Shown here in pieces: positions 1 to 8,239 of a stretch of DNA of 64,000 bases (position 1 is its first letter; each line of letters starts with the position of its first letter). The stretch is from JBMNMU01 sp050953505. Its GTDB lineage: Bacteria; Bacillota; Clostridia; Peptostreptococcales; Anaerovoracaceae. The position numbers were made by a program, and so were the translations under genes. The notes beneath the pieces are model-generated. The model saw nothing but the letters and a program-made list of their open reading frames with translations. It did not search any database and was not told where the DNA came from. The stretch lies in contig JBMNMU010000001.1 in NCBI GenBank assembly GCA_050953505.1, positions 1,364,001 to 1,428,000 of the forward strand, read 5' to 3'.

Positions 1-2
1 CT

Positions 3-1286
3 TTTGAAAAAGCACTCTCTCTTTGTATATTCTTGTTCTGGGGAATGGGAAAAGCAGCACTGTCTATTTTTGAATTGGGGCATTTCGGAAATTATAATCT
101 GTATTTTATGGAAATCATTTTTTCAAACATCATACACTTTTGTATATTTGTCATATATATACAAAAGGCTCGTAACGAAATGGCCTTTGTCAATCGCTTA
201 TACAGGATTATCGCAGATAACGCAACAGATATCATTTTTTATTATACATTGGAACCACAGGAATCTTTCGCCTACATTACTCCCTCTGTGGAAGATCTGT
301 TTGGATATACACCCAACGATTTTTACGCAAACCCTAAGTTTTACCTGGAAATTGTACCCCCGAATCAATTTGATGATATATCTGGAGTATTTAATGCAAG
401 GAATGAACCACATCGTTCCTATACAAGAGTATTCCAAATAATTCATAAAAATGGAGACTTGCTTTGGGCAGAATTTAATATTACAACCTTATTTAAAGAT
501 GAAAAACCTGTTGCTGTAGAAGGCATTATTAGAGACATTTCAAAAATGAAAGAGATTGAGCAGGAGCTTCTTGCATCCAGAAAATCTAGAGATCTTCTCT
601 TGTCCTATGTCTCTCATGAATTAAAAACGCCTGTCACTTCCATATTAGGCTATGTAAATGCGATAAAAGATGGTACCATTAGTAACAAGGCTGATATAAC
701 CGAAGCTATAAATATTATTTTTCAAAAGTCTCTGACACTAGAGCATCTTATCGACGACCTCTTTCAACTATCTAAGCTAGAAAGCCGACAACTGTCTTTT
801 CAGTTTATGAGAATGTCAGCTATTGAGGTCGCCACCAAGTTGATGGACAGACATATTTTGGATATCAAAACAGCAAATCTAAAGCTAGCATACAAAATTG
901 ACTCTAAAGCTCTGGCAGAAGCTTATATTATCATTGACTTCCAGCGTATTGATCAAGTCTTCTCAAATATTATCTCTAACGCAATAAAATATACAAGGCC
1001 AGGAAACAAATTAAAGATTGATTTTGGATTAGATCCCAAAAATAAAAGTTTCTATACTTCTATAACCGATAACGGTGTTGGCATCAATCAGAACGATTTG
1101 CCATATATATTTGATCGTTTTTATAAATCTTCAAATCCAATAGAAGAAAGACCAACTTCTGGCACAGGTTTGGGCTTAACTATCGCAAAAGAAATCATTT
1201 CAGCTCATAGAGGGCAAATTTCCGTTCGTAGCAAACGAGGAAAAGGAAGCACATTTATATTTTCTATTCCTCTTTATTTGGAATAA
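3..1286 (+). CDS. PAS-domain sensor histidine kinase (5' end outside window)
   Basis: The frame is open to the left edge, so the N-terminus is missing. The visible part begins with a hydrophobic stretch (about residues 30-55) that should be the last membrane segment. A PAS domain follows at about 60-180. The dimerisation/phosphoacceptor helix contains SHELKTP, with its His near residue 205. The HATPase domain has the N box (NAIKYT), G1 (DNGVGI) and G2 (GTGLGL) motifs. It should autophosphorylate on that His and pass phosphate to the response regulator 23 bp downstream. The signal is unknown; the PAS domain could bind a small ligand, but nothing in the sequence names it. The neighbouring amidohydrolase, peptidase and symporter genes are plausible targets of the pair. 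Confidence 0.93.
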   Translation, partial: FEKALSLCIFLFWGMGKAALSIFELGHFGNYNLYFMEIIFSNIIHFCIFVIYIQKARNEMAFVNRLYRIIADNATDIIFYYTLEPQESFAYITPSVEDLFGYTPNDFYANPKFYLEIVPPNQFDDISGVFNARNEPHRSYTRVFQIIHKNGDLLWAEFNITTLFKDEKPVAVEGIIRDISKMKEIEQELLASRKSRDLLLSYVSHELKTPVTSILGYVNAIKDGTISNKADITEAINIIFQKSLTLEHLIDDLFQLSKLESRQLSFQFMRMSAIEVATKLMDRHILDIKTANLKLAYKIDSKALAEAYIIIDFQRIDQVFSNIISNAIKYTRPGNKLKIDFGLDPKNKSFYTSITDNGVGINQNDLPYIFDRFYKSSNPIEERPTSGTGLGLTIAKEIISAHRGQISVRSKRGKGSTFIFSIPLYLE

Positions 1287-1309
1287 TAGTTCATAAAGGA
1301 GTATCGGTA

Positions 1310-2029
1310 ATGTCTAGAGAAAAAATACTTATTGTGGATGATGAAAAAGAAATCAATGACTTAATCCGCTCTTATATTGTTAAGGAAGGTTTTATAGCTT
1401 TCTCTGCACTAAATGGCAAAAGTGCATTGGCCATGATTGAGGAAGAAAATCCGGACCTAATAATCTTGGATATCATGCTACCCGACATAGATGGTACCAA
1501 CCTATCTCTTGAAATACGCCGGATAAGCAATGTACCTATTATATTTTTAAGCTGCAAAAACGAGGAAATTGATAAGATTATTGCTTTTTCAGCAGGGGGA
1601 GATGATTATATGACTAAACCTTTCCTACCGGGGGAACTCATTGCAAGAATCAAGGCGCATCTTCGCAGGCAACAAGCATCAGCCATTACGGAGCAAGTCG
1701 AGGAGACGAAAGAAACCTATGACTTCCCCGGCTTATCTGTCAATTTGCTTACACATGAAGTGCTGGTTGATGGCGTAGAAGCCAGCTTAACCGCAAAAGA
1801 GTTTGATATCCTGAAGTTGTTTATTCAAAATCCTAAGAGAGTTTTTACTACGGACCAAATATTTGAATCCGCCTGGAAAATTAATAGCTTAGTAGGCGAT
1901 TCCCGTACAGTCATGGTTTATATTAGTACCTTACGAAAAAAAATAGAAGTCAATCCTAGTAATCCAAAGTATATATTAACTGTTCACGGTGTTGGGTATA
2001 AGTTTAATCATAATCTATTAGTTGATTAA
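1310..2029 (+). CDS. OmpR/PhoB-family response regulator
   Basis: This 239-residue cytoplasmic regulator has a receiver domain (1-120) and a winged-helix DNA-binding domain (about 140-235). The acidic pocket is DD at 10-11, the phosphoacceptor is D54 in LDIMLPD, and the conserved lysine is K103 in TKPF. The C-terminal part ends in the HGVGYKF signature of the family. It follows the kinase gene by 23 bp and is surely co-transcribed with it. The ATG is preceded by AAAGGAG. Targets are not known. An identical 16-bp AT-rich element upstream of the two adjacent transcription units (2090-2105 and 7068-7083) is a candidate binding site; that link is inference. Confidence 0.95.
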   Translation: MSREKILIVDDEKEINDLIRSYIVKEGFIAFSALNGKSALAMIEEENPDLIILDIMLPDIDGTNLSLEIRRISNVPIIFLSCKNEEIDKIIAFSAGGDDYMTKPFLPGELIARIKAHLRRQQASAITEQVEETKETYDFPGLSVNLLTHEVLVDGVEASLTAKEFDILKLFIQNPKRVFTTDQIFESAWKINSLVGDSRTVMVYISTLRKKIEVNPSNPKYILTVHGVGYKFNHNLLVD

Positions 2030-2089
2030 ACAGTAGGCAGTTTTGATAAGACCTATGATAGCTCTCTAATTAGCATAACCTAAATATTG

Positions 2090-2105
2090 TTTAAAATATT
2101 CTAAA
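2090..2105. promoter_or_regulatory. Candidate operator, copy 1 of a shared 16-bp element
   Basis: TTTAAAATATTCTAAA, an imperfect palindrome, is repeated without mismatch at 7068-7083. Here it lies just upstream of the -35 box of the amidohydrolase promoter, centred near -58 from the expected start of transcription. That is a position typical of an activator site. Binding by the adjacent response regulator is inference. Confidence 0.4.
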
Positions 2106-2120
2106 GTATCTGTAAATTCG

Positions 2121-2149
2121 TTGAATCACTCTTATCATCGTTCTAAAAT
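2121..2149 (+). promoter_or_regulatory. Sigma-A-type promoter of amidohydrolase-peptidase unit
   Basis: TTGAAT (2121-2126) and TAAAAT (2144-2149) are separated by 17 bp, 55 bp before the ATG at 2204. The -35 hexamer overlaps the left arm of the hairpin at 2124-2166, so the two features compete for the same bases. Confidence 0.5.
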
Positions 2150-2173
2150 AGATGTAAAGAGTGATTTTGTTTT
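2124..2173 (+). terminator. Hairpin after the two-component genes
   Basis: AATCACTCT (2124-2132) pairs with AGAGTGATT (2158-2166), followed by TTGTTTTCC. The loop is long (25 nt), so it is a moderate terminator for the kinase-regulator transcript. Confidence 0.5.
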
Positions 2174-2203
2174 CCTTTTTCAAGTTTTGTATGGAGGTAC
2201 ACT

Positions 2204-3805
2204 ATGAAAGCAGATATGATTTTCTTTAATGGCCCTGTATTAACCGTAAATTCCCAGGACTCCGTTGAATCCGGGGTTGTGGTTAAGGGTAATAGAATTA
2301 TATATGTTGGATCATCTGCTGCAGCCTTAGCATATGCAGATGAAAAATCAAGGCTTGTGGACTTAAACGGGCGAAGCCTTATACCCGGGTTTATAGATTC
2401 TCACTTGCACACAGCTGTTCTCGGAGCAAATACCTTGGCTATAGACTGTCGCTCTCCCAAGGTGTCCTCTATAGAGGATATCAAGAATTTAGTAAAAGAA
2501 GTAGCTAAAATAACACCAAAAGGCCAATGGATTCGAGGTTGGGGATATGATCATTCAAAATTAAAAGAGAAAAGGCATCCTAACAAATGGGATTTGGACC
2601 AAGTTGCGCCTAATCATCCTGTTATTCTGACAAGAGTATGCGCACATATTTCAGCACACAATAGCAATAGTTTAGCCTTGTCCGGTTTTACAGATGACTC
2701 TCCTGATCCAGAGGGCGGAGTGCTAGATAGAGAAAATGGATTCATTACTGGCGTATTGAGAGAGAATGCACATATGCTCGCTCTAAAAACTGCCCAATTA
2801 TCGAAAGAAGAATTGATTAATGCCATGAGTGCGGCAAATGACCTACTGATCAAAGAAGGTATTACCACTGTTCATGATTCCGGAGGCTATGGTTCAATAC
2901 AAATGGGAGCCATACAAGAAGCGGTAAAGCAAAACAAACTTCAATTAAGAATTTACACTATGATTTTTTCCTTTGTTGAAAATTTAAAGTTTGTCAATGA
3001 TTATCTAAAAGTCGGAATACATACCGGCTTCGGCGATGAAAAATATAAGTTAGGTCCAATAAAGTTAATGATTGACGGAAGCAGCAGCGGACCTACAGCT
3101 GCAACTTTAGAACCTTATGCTGTAAATCCAAGAAATTCTGGAATTCTTAGCATGACCCAGGAACAGGTGGATGACATCATTATAAAATCACACTCCTTAG
3201 GCTGGCAAGTTACTTCCCATGCCGTAGGAGACCGAGCAGTGACGATGATTGTAGATGCCATAGAAAAAGCACTAATCCGATACCCCCGAAAGGATCATCG
3301 CCATCGAATCGAGCATTGTGCCATGATTAACGACAATCTCCTCCAACGCATTAAAAAATTAGGCATTATTCCCATCCCAAATCCTATCTTCCTATATGAA
3401 TTTGGGGATGGCTATATGGTGAACTACGGAAAAGAAAGAGCTTACAAAATGTTTGCCAATAAAAGTTATATTGAAAAGGGCATTATTGCCGCAGGGAGTA
3501 GCGACTGCCCTATCACCTTTTCAAATCCTTTATTGAACATACATCTCGCCGTCAATAGAGAAACTCAAAAGGGACAGATTATCAACCCAGATGAAAGAAT
3601 TACCACAAAGCAGGCACTAAGAATATTCACTGCTAACGGCGCTTATGCTAGTTTTGACGAAGACATAAAGGGTTCTATTCAGGTTGGTAAGTTAGCGGAT
3701 TTAGTTGTTCTTTCCGAATCTCTTCTGGATGTCCCACCGGAAAAAATTAAGGATATCTCTGTGGATATGACTATCATTGATGGGAAAATCGTTTATCAAA
3801 AGTAA
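2204..3805 (+). CDS. Amidohydrolase, YtcJ-like (amidohydrolase 3 family)
   Basis: The 533-residue protein is a metal-dependent hydrolase of the TIM-barrel amidohydrolase superfamily. The metal-binding HxH is H67/H69 in GFIDSHLHT. Later metal-site elements are SHAVGD (about 340), HRIEH (about 370) and the aspartate of SSDCP (about 431). The N- and C-terminal segments form the usual small beta-sandwich. Members hydrolyse amides or cyclic imides; the exact substrate cannot be read from sequence. No signal peptide is visible, so it is cytoplasmic. The start has GGAGGT 6 bp upstream. The M20 peptidase starts 22 bp after its stop, so the two likely act on one imported N-acyl or cyclic amide compound. 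Confidence 0.9.
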   Translation: MKADMIFFNGPVLTVNSQDSVESGVVVKGNRIIYVGSSAAALAYADEKSRLVDLNGRSLIPGFIDSHLHTAVLGANTLAIDCRSPKVSSIEDIKNLVKEVAKITPKGQWIRGWGYDHSKLKEKRHPNKWDLDQVAPNHPVILTRVCAHISAHNSNSLALSGFTDDSPDPEGGVLDRENGFITGVLRENAHMLALKTAQLSKEELINAMSAANDLLIKEGITTVHDSGGYGSIQMGAIQEAVKQNKLQLRIYTMIFSFVENLKFVNDYLKVGIHTGFGDEKYKLGPIKLMIDGSSSGPTAATLEPYAVNPRNSGILSMTQEQVDDIIIKSHSLGWQVTSHAVGDRAVTMIVDAIEKALIRYPRKDHRHRIEHCAMINDNLLQRIKKLGIIPIPNPIFLYEFGDGYMVNYGKERAYKMFANKSYIEKGIIAAGSSDCPITFSNPLLNIHLAVNRETQKGQIINPDERITTKQALRIFTANGAYASFDEDIKGSIQVGKLADLVVLSESLLDVPPEKIKDISVDMTIIDGKIVYQK

Positions 3806-3827
3806 TTCTGTCGAGGGGGAGTAATAA

Positions 3828-5138
3828 GTGAAAAATATTTATGACATGCTGCAAAAAATGGCAGCCGAATTAAATCCTGAGGCCGTCCAATTTGCTCAAC
3901 GTACAATCCGTGTATCTTCTTTATCTGGAGAAGAAAAAGAAGTATCAGAGCTTTATCTACAGGAAATGAAATCCATCGGATATGATGAAGTGTTTCGTGA
4001 TGATTGGGGAAATATAATAGGAATTATCAAAGGTCAAGAGCCGGGTCCTACCATTATGTTCAATGGACATATGGATCATGTTCCTGCGGGCGATTGTCAG
4101 CTTTGGGGGGGGTATGACCCTTTCGGGGCAGCCATAGATGTCAATGAAGTTCATAATCAGGATATGGATGGAATGGAAAAGGCAGAAGTCATTCATGGGC
4201 GCGGTGCCAGTGACGTCAAAGGCGGGCTCGCTTGTCAAATTTATGCGGGAAAAGCCCTATTACAGTTACGAAAACAAGGCTTCAAATTAAAGGGAATTTT
4301 CATGATTGCTGCTGTTACAATGGAAGAATGTGGGGACCAAATCGGTACTATTCAGCTCATAGATGATACTTTACTAAGAAGAGGACTTGATTACCATGGT
4401 GTGGTTTCCTGTGAACCGACAAAGTTAAAAATCGCTTTAGGTCATCGTGGGCGTATGGAGATTCTCGTCAGTGTATTTGGAAAAGCTTGCCACGGTAGCT
4501 CCCCATGGCTCGGCGTAAACGCCATTGCTAAGGCTAACAAATTAATTAATTGTATCATCAACGAATTGCCAGATAAATTTCCGGAGGATCCTGATTTGGG
4601 ACGTTCTACCGTTACCCTGACCATGATCAGTTGTAGCCCTAATGCAAACTGTATCGTCCCTGATCGCTGCGATTTCTTGCTTGACAGACGTTTTATCCCT
4701 GGTGAAACACAGGAAATGTGCATAGCACAGATTCAAGCAATCATCGACAGGCTTGCAAATGAAGACGCCGAGTTTCAAGCTGAAGTAAAAATTGCAGAAT
4801 ATGAAAGGGTTTTCTATACTGGTAAATCCCTAACAGTTTCTAATGTAAAAGAATCTTATAAAGTCCCTCGGGACCATCCTTTTGTGCAAGCTGTCGCTGA
4901 AGGGCTATTATCAGTCGGGCAGCCGGTGAAATATCAGTTTTGGCCTTTTGGAACCGATATGCCTAAGGTATGTGTAACAGATAAAAAACCTGCTATTGGG
5001 TATTCACCTATGCAAGAAGTTTATATTCATACTTCTGATGATAAGGTCCGAATAGACTATATGGAAAAAAGCATTGCCGGTTATACATCCATTTTCCTCA
5101 AGTTAATGGATGTTCCTGTGGAGAAGTTTCGCCTATAA
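3828..5138 (+). CDS. M20-family metallopeptidase (ArgE/DapE/YgeY-like)
   Basis: This is a 436-residue cytoplasmic zinc-dependent amidohydrolase/peptidase. It has the first metal motif GHMDHVPAGD (His and Asp near 80-82), the bridging Asp in GRGASDVKGG (about 129) and the catalytic Glu pair in MEECGD (about 165). A lid/dimerisation domain with the conserved His (ACHGSSPW) lies in the middle. Length and the DPFGA segment after the first motif resemble YgeY-type hydrolases associated with purine/selenium metabolism, but ArgE/DapE-like carboxypeptidases cannot be excluded. It begins at GTG with GGGGGAG 6 bp before it. It is the second gene of the unit with the amidohydrolase and ends at a strong terminator. 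Confidence 0.88.
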   Translation: MKNIYDMLQKMAAELNPEAVQFAQRTIRVSSLSGEEKEVSELYLQEMKSIGYDEVFRDDWGNIIGIIKGQEPGPTIMFNGHMDHVPAGDCQLWGGYDPFGAAIDVNEVHNQDMDGMEKAEVIHGRGASDVKGGLACQIYAGKALLQLRKQGFKLKGIFMIAAVTMEECGDQIGTIQLIDDTLLRRGLDYHGVVSCEPTKLKIALGHRGRMEILVSVFGKACHGSSPWLGVNAIAKANKLINCIINELPDKFPEDPDLGRSTVTLTMISCSPNANCIVPDRCDFLLDRRFIPGETQEMCIAQIQAIIDRLANEDAEFQAEVKIAEYERVFYTGKSLTVSNVKESYKVPRDHPFVQAVAEGLLSVGQPVKYQFWPFGTDMPKVCVTDKKPAIGYSPMQEVYIHTSDDKVRIDYMEKSIAGYTSIFLKLMDVPVEKFRL

Positions 5139-5170
5139 ATACTAGTATGATTTTGGTTGTTGCACAGCAT

Positions 5171-5222
5171 AACGAAGAAAAGAAAAGCCTGAGGGCCCTT
5201 CTTTTCTTCGTTACATTTTTTA
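5171..5222 (+). terminator. Rho-independent terminator after the M20 gene
   Basis: A perfect 14-bp stem (5171-5184 with 5199-5212) is followed by TTACATTTTTTATT on the plus strand. It ends the amidohydrolase-peptidase transcript and separates it from the convergent symporter. Confidence 0.9.
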
Positions 5223-5246
5223 TTCTACTCTTATTTATTCTACTTT

Positions 5247-6725
5247 CTAGTATTTCTTAGCATAGAAATCATCATATTGCGCTTCCAGTTCATCCATAAG
5301 TTCTTTTGGTCTCGGCTTCGTCAACAAGCTCACTACGATAAATACAATAATATTGCAAATCAATGAAAGTAAGCCAGCTCCACCATATTTAAATACACCT
5401 GGAATCATGGTCGGAATGAAAGTAAATAGGATTAACAGAATGATTCCTGCCAATACACCTGATATGGCTCCTGCTACAGTGGAGCGTTTCCAGAAAAATG
5501 CCCCTACGGTCGGTACAATGACCTGTGCCGTTCCTGCCAATGCAACCAATCCGATGGTTACTAAAAGTCCGGGTACAAATAATGCCATGACATAAGCAAT
5601 GGCCGACAGAATTAAAATGCACCATCTTCCAACCCAGACCAGCTGCCTTTCTGAGAGATCCTTATTAATGTATGTTTTATGAAAGTCTACTGTATATACC
5701 GCAGACATTGAGTGAATCTGTGAATTGGCCGTGGACATAGCTGCCGCAGCTCCGCCGGCAATAATTAGGGATGAAAAAACAAATGGAGCGTACTTAAATA
5801 AAATAACAGGTAACACCTTATCAGGTTCAGCAATAGAAGGCTCTAATATAACAGCTGAATTACCAACCAACATGGACCCTACATATGAAATAGCTGCAAC
5901 GGCCAGTAAGAATGGCATTAAGTTAAACAGCTTTGGTGATTTTACAGCATACATTCTAGTCCATAATTGAGGACCCATAAAAGAACCCACCGGGGTAATA
6001 ATAAACATTGAGAGCCAACCCATCCAGGCATAATCTTGTAAAACTAAGTTTTCTGGTTTTATTTCTTTTAGCTGTTGAAACATATCTACAGGGCCATCCA
6101 ATAAATTGGCTATGTATATGCCACCTATGATCATACCAAAGAATAAGATAATCCCATAAAAGATATCAGTCCAGGCTACAGCTCTTAATCCGCCAGACCA
6201 TACATAAATAATAATGACAAGATAGAACAACAGTGCAGCAAATTTAAAAGGAATCATGCCCCCGGAAGCCACCTCAATTAAATAGGCCCCGCCTGTCAAC
6301 TGGATTTGAAGATAAGGTAAAGTAAATACAAGCATAATTACTGCAATAATATTTCCAAGGGTTTCCGATCCATATTGGTGTTTAAAAAAGTCTTTCGGTG
6401 TGATATAAAGATTTACCTTTCCGACAAACCAAACTCTTTTTCCTATAACAAAGTACATCACACCAAATAAAATATTCCAAGCAATTGCTGTCCAGTAGAG
6501 AGGGCCGTTTAGATAGAAATATGCATTGGATCCCATAAATGCAAACGCACTCCACCAGGTAGCTGCAACGGTAAAGAATACTGCGACAGAACCCATGCCT
6601 CTTCCTTGTACAAAGAAATCCTCTGTTGTAGGAATAGATTTTCTTCCGGCTATAGCACCCATAGCCAATGGGATTAACATAAATAAACCAATAATAAGTA
6701 GTGCACCAATCTGTTGAGCAGTCAT
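5247..6725 (-). CDS. Sodium:solute symporter (SSS/PutP-PanF type)
   Basis: A 492-residue membrane protein with about 13 hydrophobic segments and the SSS-family layout: a conserved early motif (GRGMGSVAVFFTVAATWWSA), and a late region (AGGAAAAMSTANSQIHSMSAVYTVD) that matches the Na+-site segment of the family. It would import an organic solute with Na+. Its ATG overlaps the stop of the DUF3311 gene by 1 bp, so the two are translationally coupled, as in pantothenate-type systems where a small membrane protein accompanies the carrier. Convergence with the amidohydrolase-peptidase unit and a shared upstream element suggest that it imports their substrate. The substrate itself is unknown. Confidence 0.92.
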   Translation of the reverse strand: MTAQQIGALLIIGLFMLIPLAMGAIAGRKSIPTTEDFFVQGRGMGSVAVFFTVAATWWSAFAFMGSNAYFYLNGPLYWTAIAWNILFGVMYFVIGKRVWFVGKVNLYITPKDFFKHQYGSETLGNIIAVIMLVFTLPYLQIQLTGGAYLIEVASGGMIPFKFAALLFYLVIIIYVWSGGLRAVAWTDIFYGIILFFGMIIGGIYIANLLDGPVDMFQQLKEIKPENLVLQDYAWMGWLSMFIITPVGSFMGPQLWTRMYAVKSPKLFNLMPFLLAVAAISYVGSMLVGNSAVILEPSIAEPDKVLPVILFKYAPFVFSSLIIAGGAAAAMSTANSQIHSMSAVYTVDFHKTYINKDLSERQLVWVGRWCILILSAIAYVMALFVPGLLVTIGLVALAGTAQVIVPTVGAFFWKRSTVAGAISGVLAGIILLILFTFIPTMIPGVFKYGGAGLLSLICNIIVFIVVSLLTKPRPKELMDELEAQYDDFYAKKY

Positions 6726-6973
6726 TATTCGTCACCTCCTTCCCCTTTCGGTTCTGGTCTCTCTCCCCAATTAATTCTATATGCCCATAATAGTACCAAG
6801 CACATATAAATCCAACATATTAGGATAAAACCATAGATAAAGGGGAGGCCAAAAATAAATGGCTCTGACTTATCTTTAAAAAAGAATACTCCAGGAAATT
6901 CCATGGCCGCAAATCCAATGAGCAAAAGGACCCAAATAAGCTTCCTTTTAGCGGGCATTTTGCGTTTTGACAT
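6725..6973 (-). CDS. DUF3311-type small membrane subunit of the symporter
   Basis: This is an 82-residue protein with two hydrophobic helices (about 13-31 and 42-66), a basic N-terminus and an acidic tail. It resembles the DUF3311/YhdT-like proteins that precede SSS symporters. It probably helps assembly or function of the carrier at 5247-6725, with which it overlaps by 1 bp. The ATG has AAAGGAGGG upstream. On the minus strand a TATAAT at 7030-7035 and the 16-bp shared element at 7068-7083 lie in its leader. Nothing indicates a role on its own. Confidence 0.8.
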   Translation of the reverse strand: MSKRKMPAKRKLIWVLLLIGFAAMEFPGVFFFKDKSEPFIFGLPFIYGFILICWIYMCLVLLWAYRINWGERPEPKGEGGDE

Positions 6974-7067
6974 TTCAAACCCTCCTTTTCTTTTTTTAAG
7001 GTCACGAAGTTGTAATCTTATTAGGTTCTATTATACAATAGACACTTTAAATCCCGTTTAAGTAATA

Positions 7068-7083
7068 TTTAAAATATTCTAAA
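7068..7083. promoter_or_regulatory. Candidate operator, copy 2 of the shared 16-bp element
   Basis: TTTAAAATATTCTAAA, identical to 2090-2105. It lies 95-110 bp upstream of the DUF3311 start and about 52 bp upstream of the transcription start expected from the -10 box TATAAT (minus strand, 7030-7035). That promoter has no recognisable -35 box, as is common for activator-dependent promoters. Confidence 0.4.
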
Positions 7084-7140
7084 AATTAAGCTTGCATAGA
7101 CCCTTCTTCTTATCAGACATACCCACCTTCAACAAAAAAA

Positions 7141-8211
7141 TCAAGGATTACTTGGTTTTTTAAGGTGGCCCAGTATATTTTCCGCGAATTTCCTTGCTCG
7201 TTCTTCTATGCCTTCAACCTGAAGGATACTTCCTGGGCTATTGGCCGTCTCCAGCATAGCAAACCGGCTTGGAAGTATAAAAGTCTTGTTCATGTTTAGC
7301 CCGCTGATAAGCTGCTGGGCCAAAATATCTCCCCCACTATAACCAGACACGATAATTCCAAATAAATACTTATCATAAAATCTAGTCTTTCTAAATAGTG
7401 CTGTAAGCCTATTGATAAAAGCTGATAAATTTGCGCTTAAAGCATCATTGTAATTAGGGCATAGCATCAATAAAGCATCGCATTCTTCTATCGCTGGATA
7501 AACCTGCTCTACAATAACACCTCCGTAAATGCAGCGATTTTCTTCACCAAAATGCAAGCAGGTTTTATAAGGACAACCCACACAATCCATAACAGTGCCA
7601 TTTCTAACAGATATTTCTGTTACCTCGCATCCATCCAGATGACTTTTAACCATATTCCAAAGGCTAAGGGTGTTTGAATAATGATTATTGCTTGCATGTA
7701 ATACCAATATTTTCGGTTTTTTATGCTTGGGCGGGTCAAATGTCATAATCTGCTGAACCAACCCACATCCGGATTTTATGTAAGCGCTCAAATTGTCCGT
7801 TTCTAAATTACTGGCAATAATATTAAAATTATTCAAGGATTGGGTCCCCTCCACCAACGGGCTACCTGGAAAAGTACAGCCTGCCATATTAGCTGAGAAA
7901 ACCAATTCCCTAGCAACAGATTTTGTATAAAGCTCACTGTTACCATCCATGATAATACCTGCTATGCTACCCTCCATGCAGTCTTTATGGACCCTGATAT
8001 GCTTTAGAAAAACATAATGCTCTAAATTGATGCCGGACTCCCCTTGATTAATGGCAAAAAGTAATCTCTTATTTCGTAAATCAGGGAGCTCCTCAAAGGT
8101 TTCAACTGTCTCGTAAGACCACCCTTCCAGACTTCTTTGAAGGATTGTATTAAGACGCTTCACCCTACTTTTATTTTTGCAATATGGTCTAATCAGTAAA
8201 AGATCTTGCAT
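7141..8211 (-). CDS. Flavodoxin/NADPH-dependent FMN reductase-like protein
   Basis: The C-terminal half (about residue 180 onward of 356) is a flavodoxin-like fold: beta-strand plus phosphate-loop region (KILVLHASNNHYSNTLSLW), a CVGCPYKTC cysteine cluster, and LMLCPNYNDALSANLSAFINR, which matches the FMN-cradling segment of NAD(P)H:FMN reductases. The N-terminal half has AGCTFPGSPLVEGT, also seen in this superfamily, but I do not recognise it as a named domain. The start was moved to the second ATG because GGGGGTG lies 6 bp before it. It is the last gene of the operon with the dehydrogenase-like gene (28 bp upstream) and the 1622-residue fusion protein. A redox role using FMN is likely; the substrate is unknown. 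Confidence 0.75.
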   Translation of the reverse strand: MQDLLLIRPYCKNKSRVKRLNTILQRSLEGWSYETVETFEELPDLRNKRLLFAINQGESGINLEHYVFLKHIRVHKDCMEGSIAGIIMDGNSELYTKSVARELVFSANMAGCTFPGSPLVEGTQSLNNFNIIASNLETDNLSAYIKSGCGLVQQIMTFDPPKHKKPKILVLHASNNHYSNTLSLWNMVKSHLDGCEVTEISVRNGTVMDCVGCPYKTCLHFGEENRCIYGGVIVEQVYPAIEECDALLMLCPNYNDALSANLSAFINRLTALFRKTRFYDKYLFGIIVSGYSGGDILAQQLISGLNMNKTFILPSRFAMLETANSPGSILQVEGIEERARKFAENILGHLKKPSNP

Positions 8212-8239
8212 AAGGTTCACCCCCATCTGACATTAAGAT

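Noticed and set aside
4..441. 145-codon frame at the left edge
   Set aside because: It overlaps the histidine kinase in another frame, and the kinase has clear PAS and catalytic motifs.
6382..6735. 117-codon minus-strand frame over the symporter start
   Set aside because: It is a shifted frame of the SSS gene, rich in Cys/Tyr without any motif.
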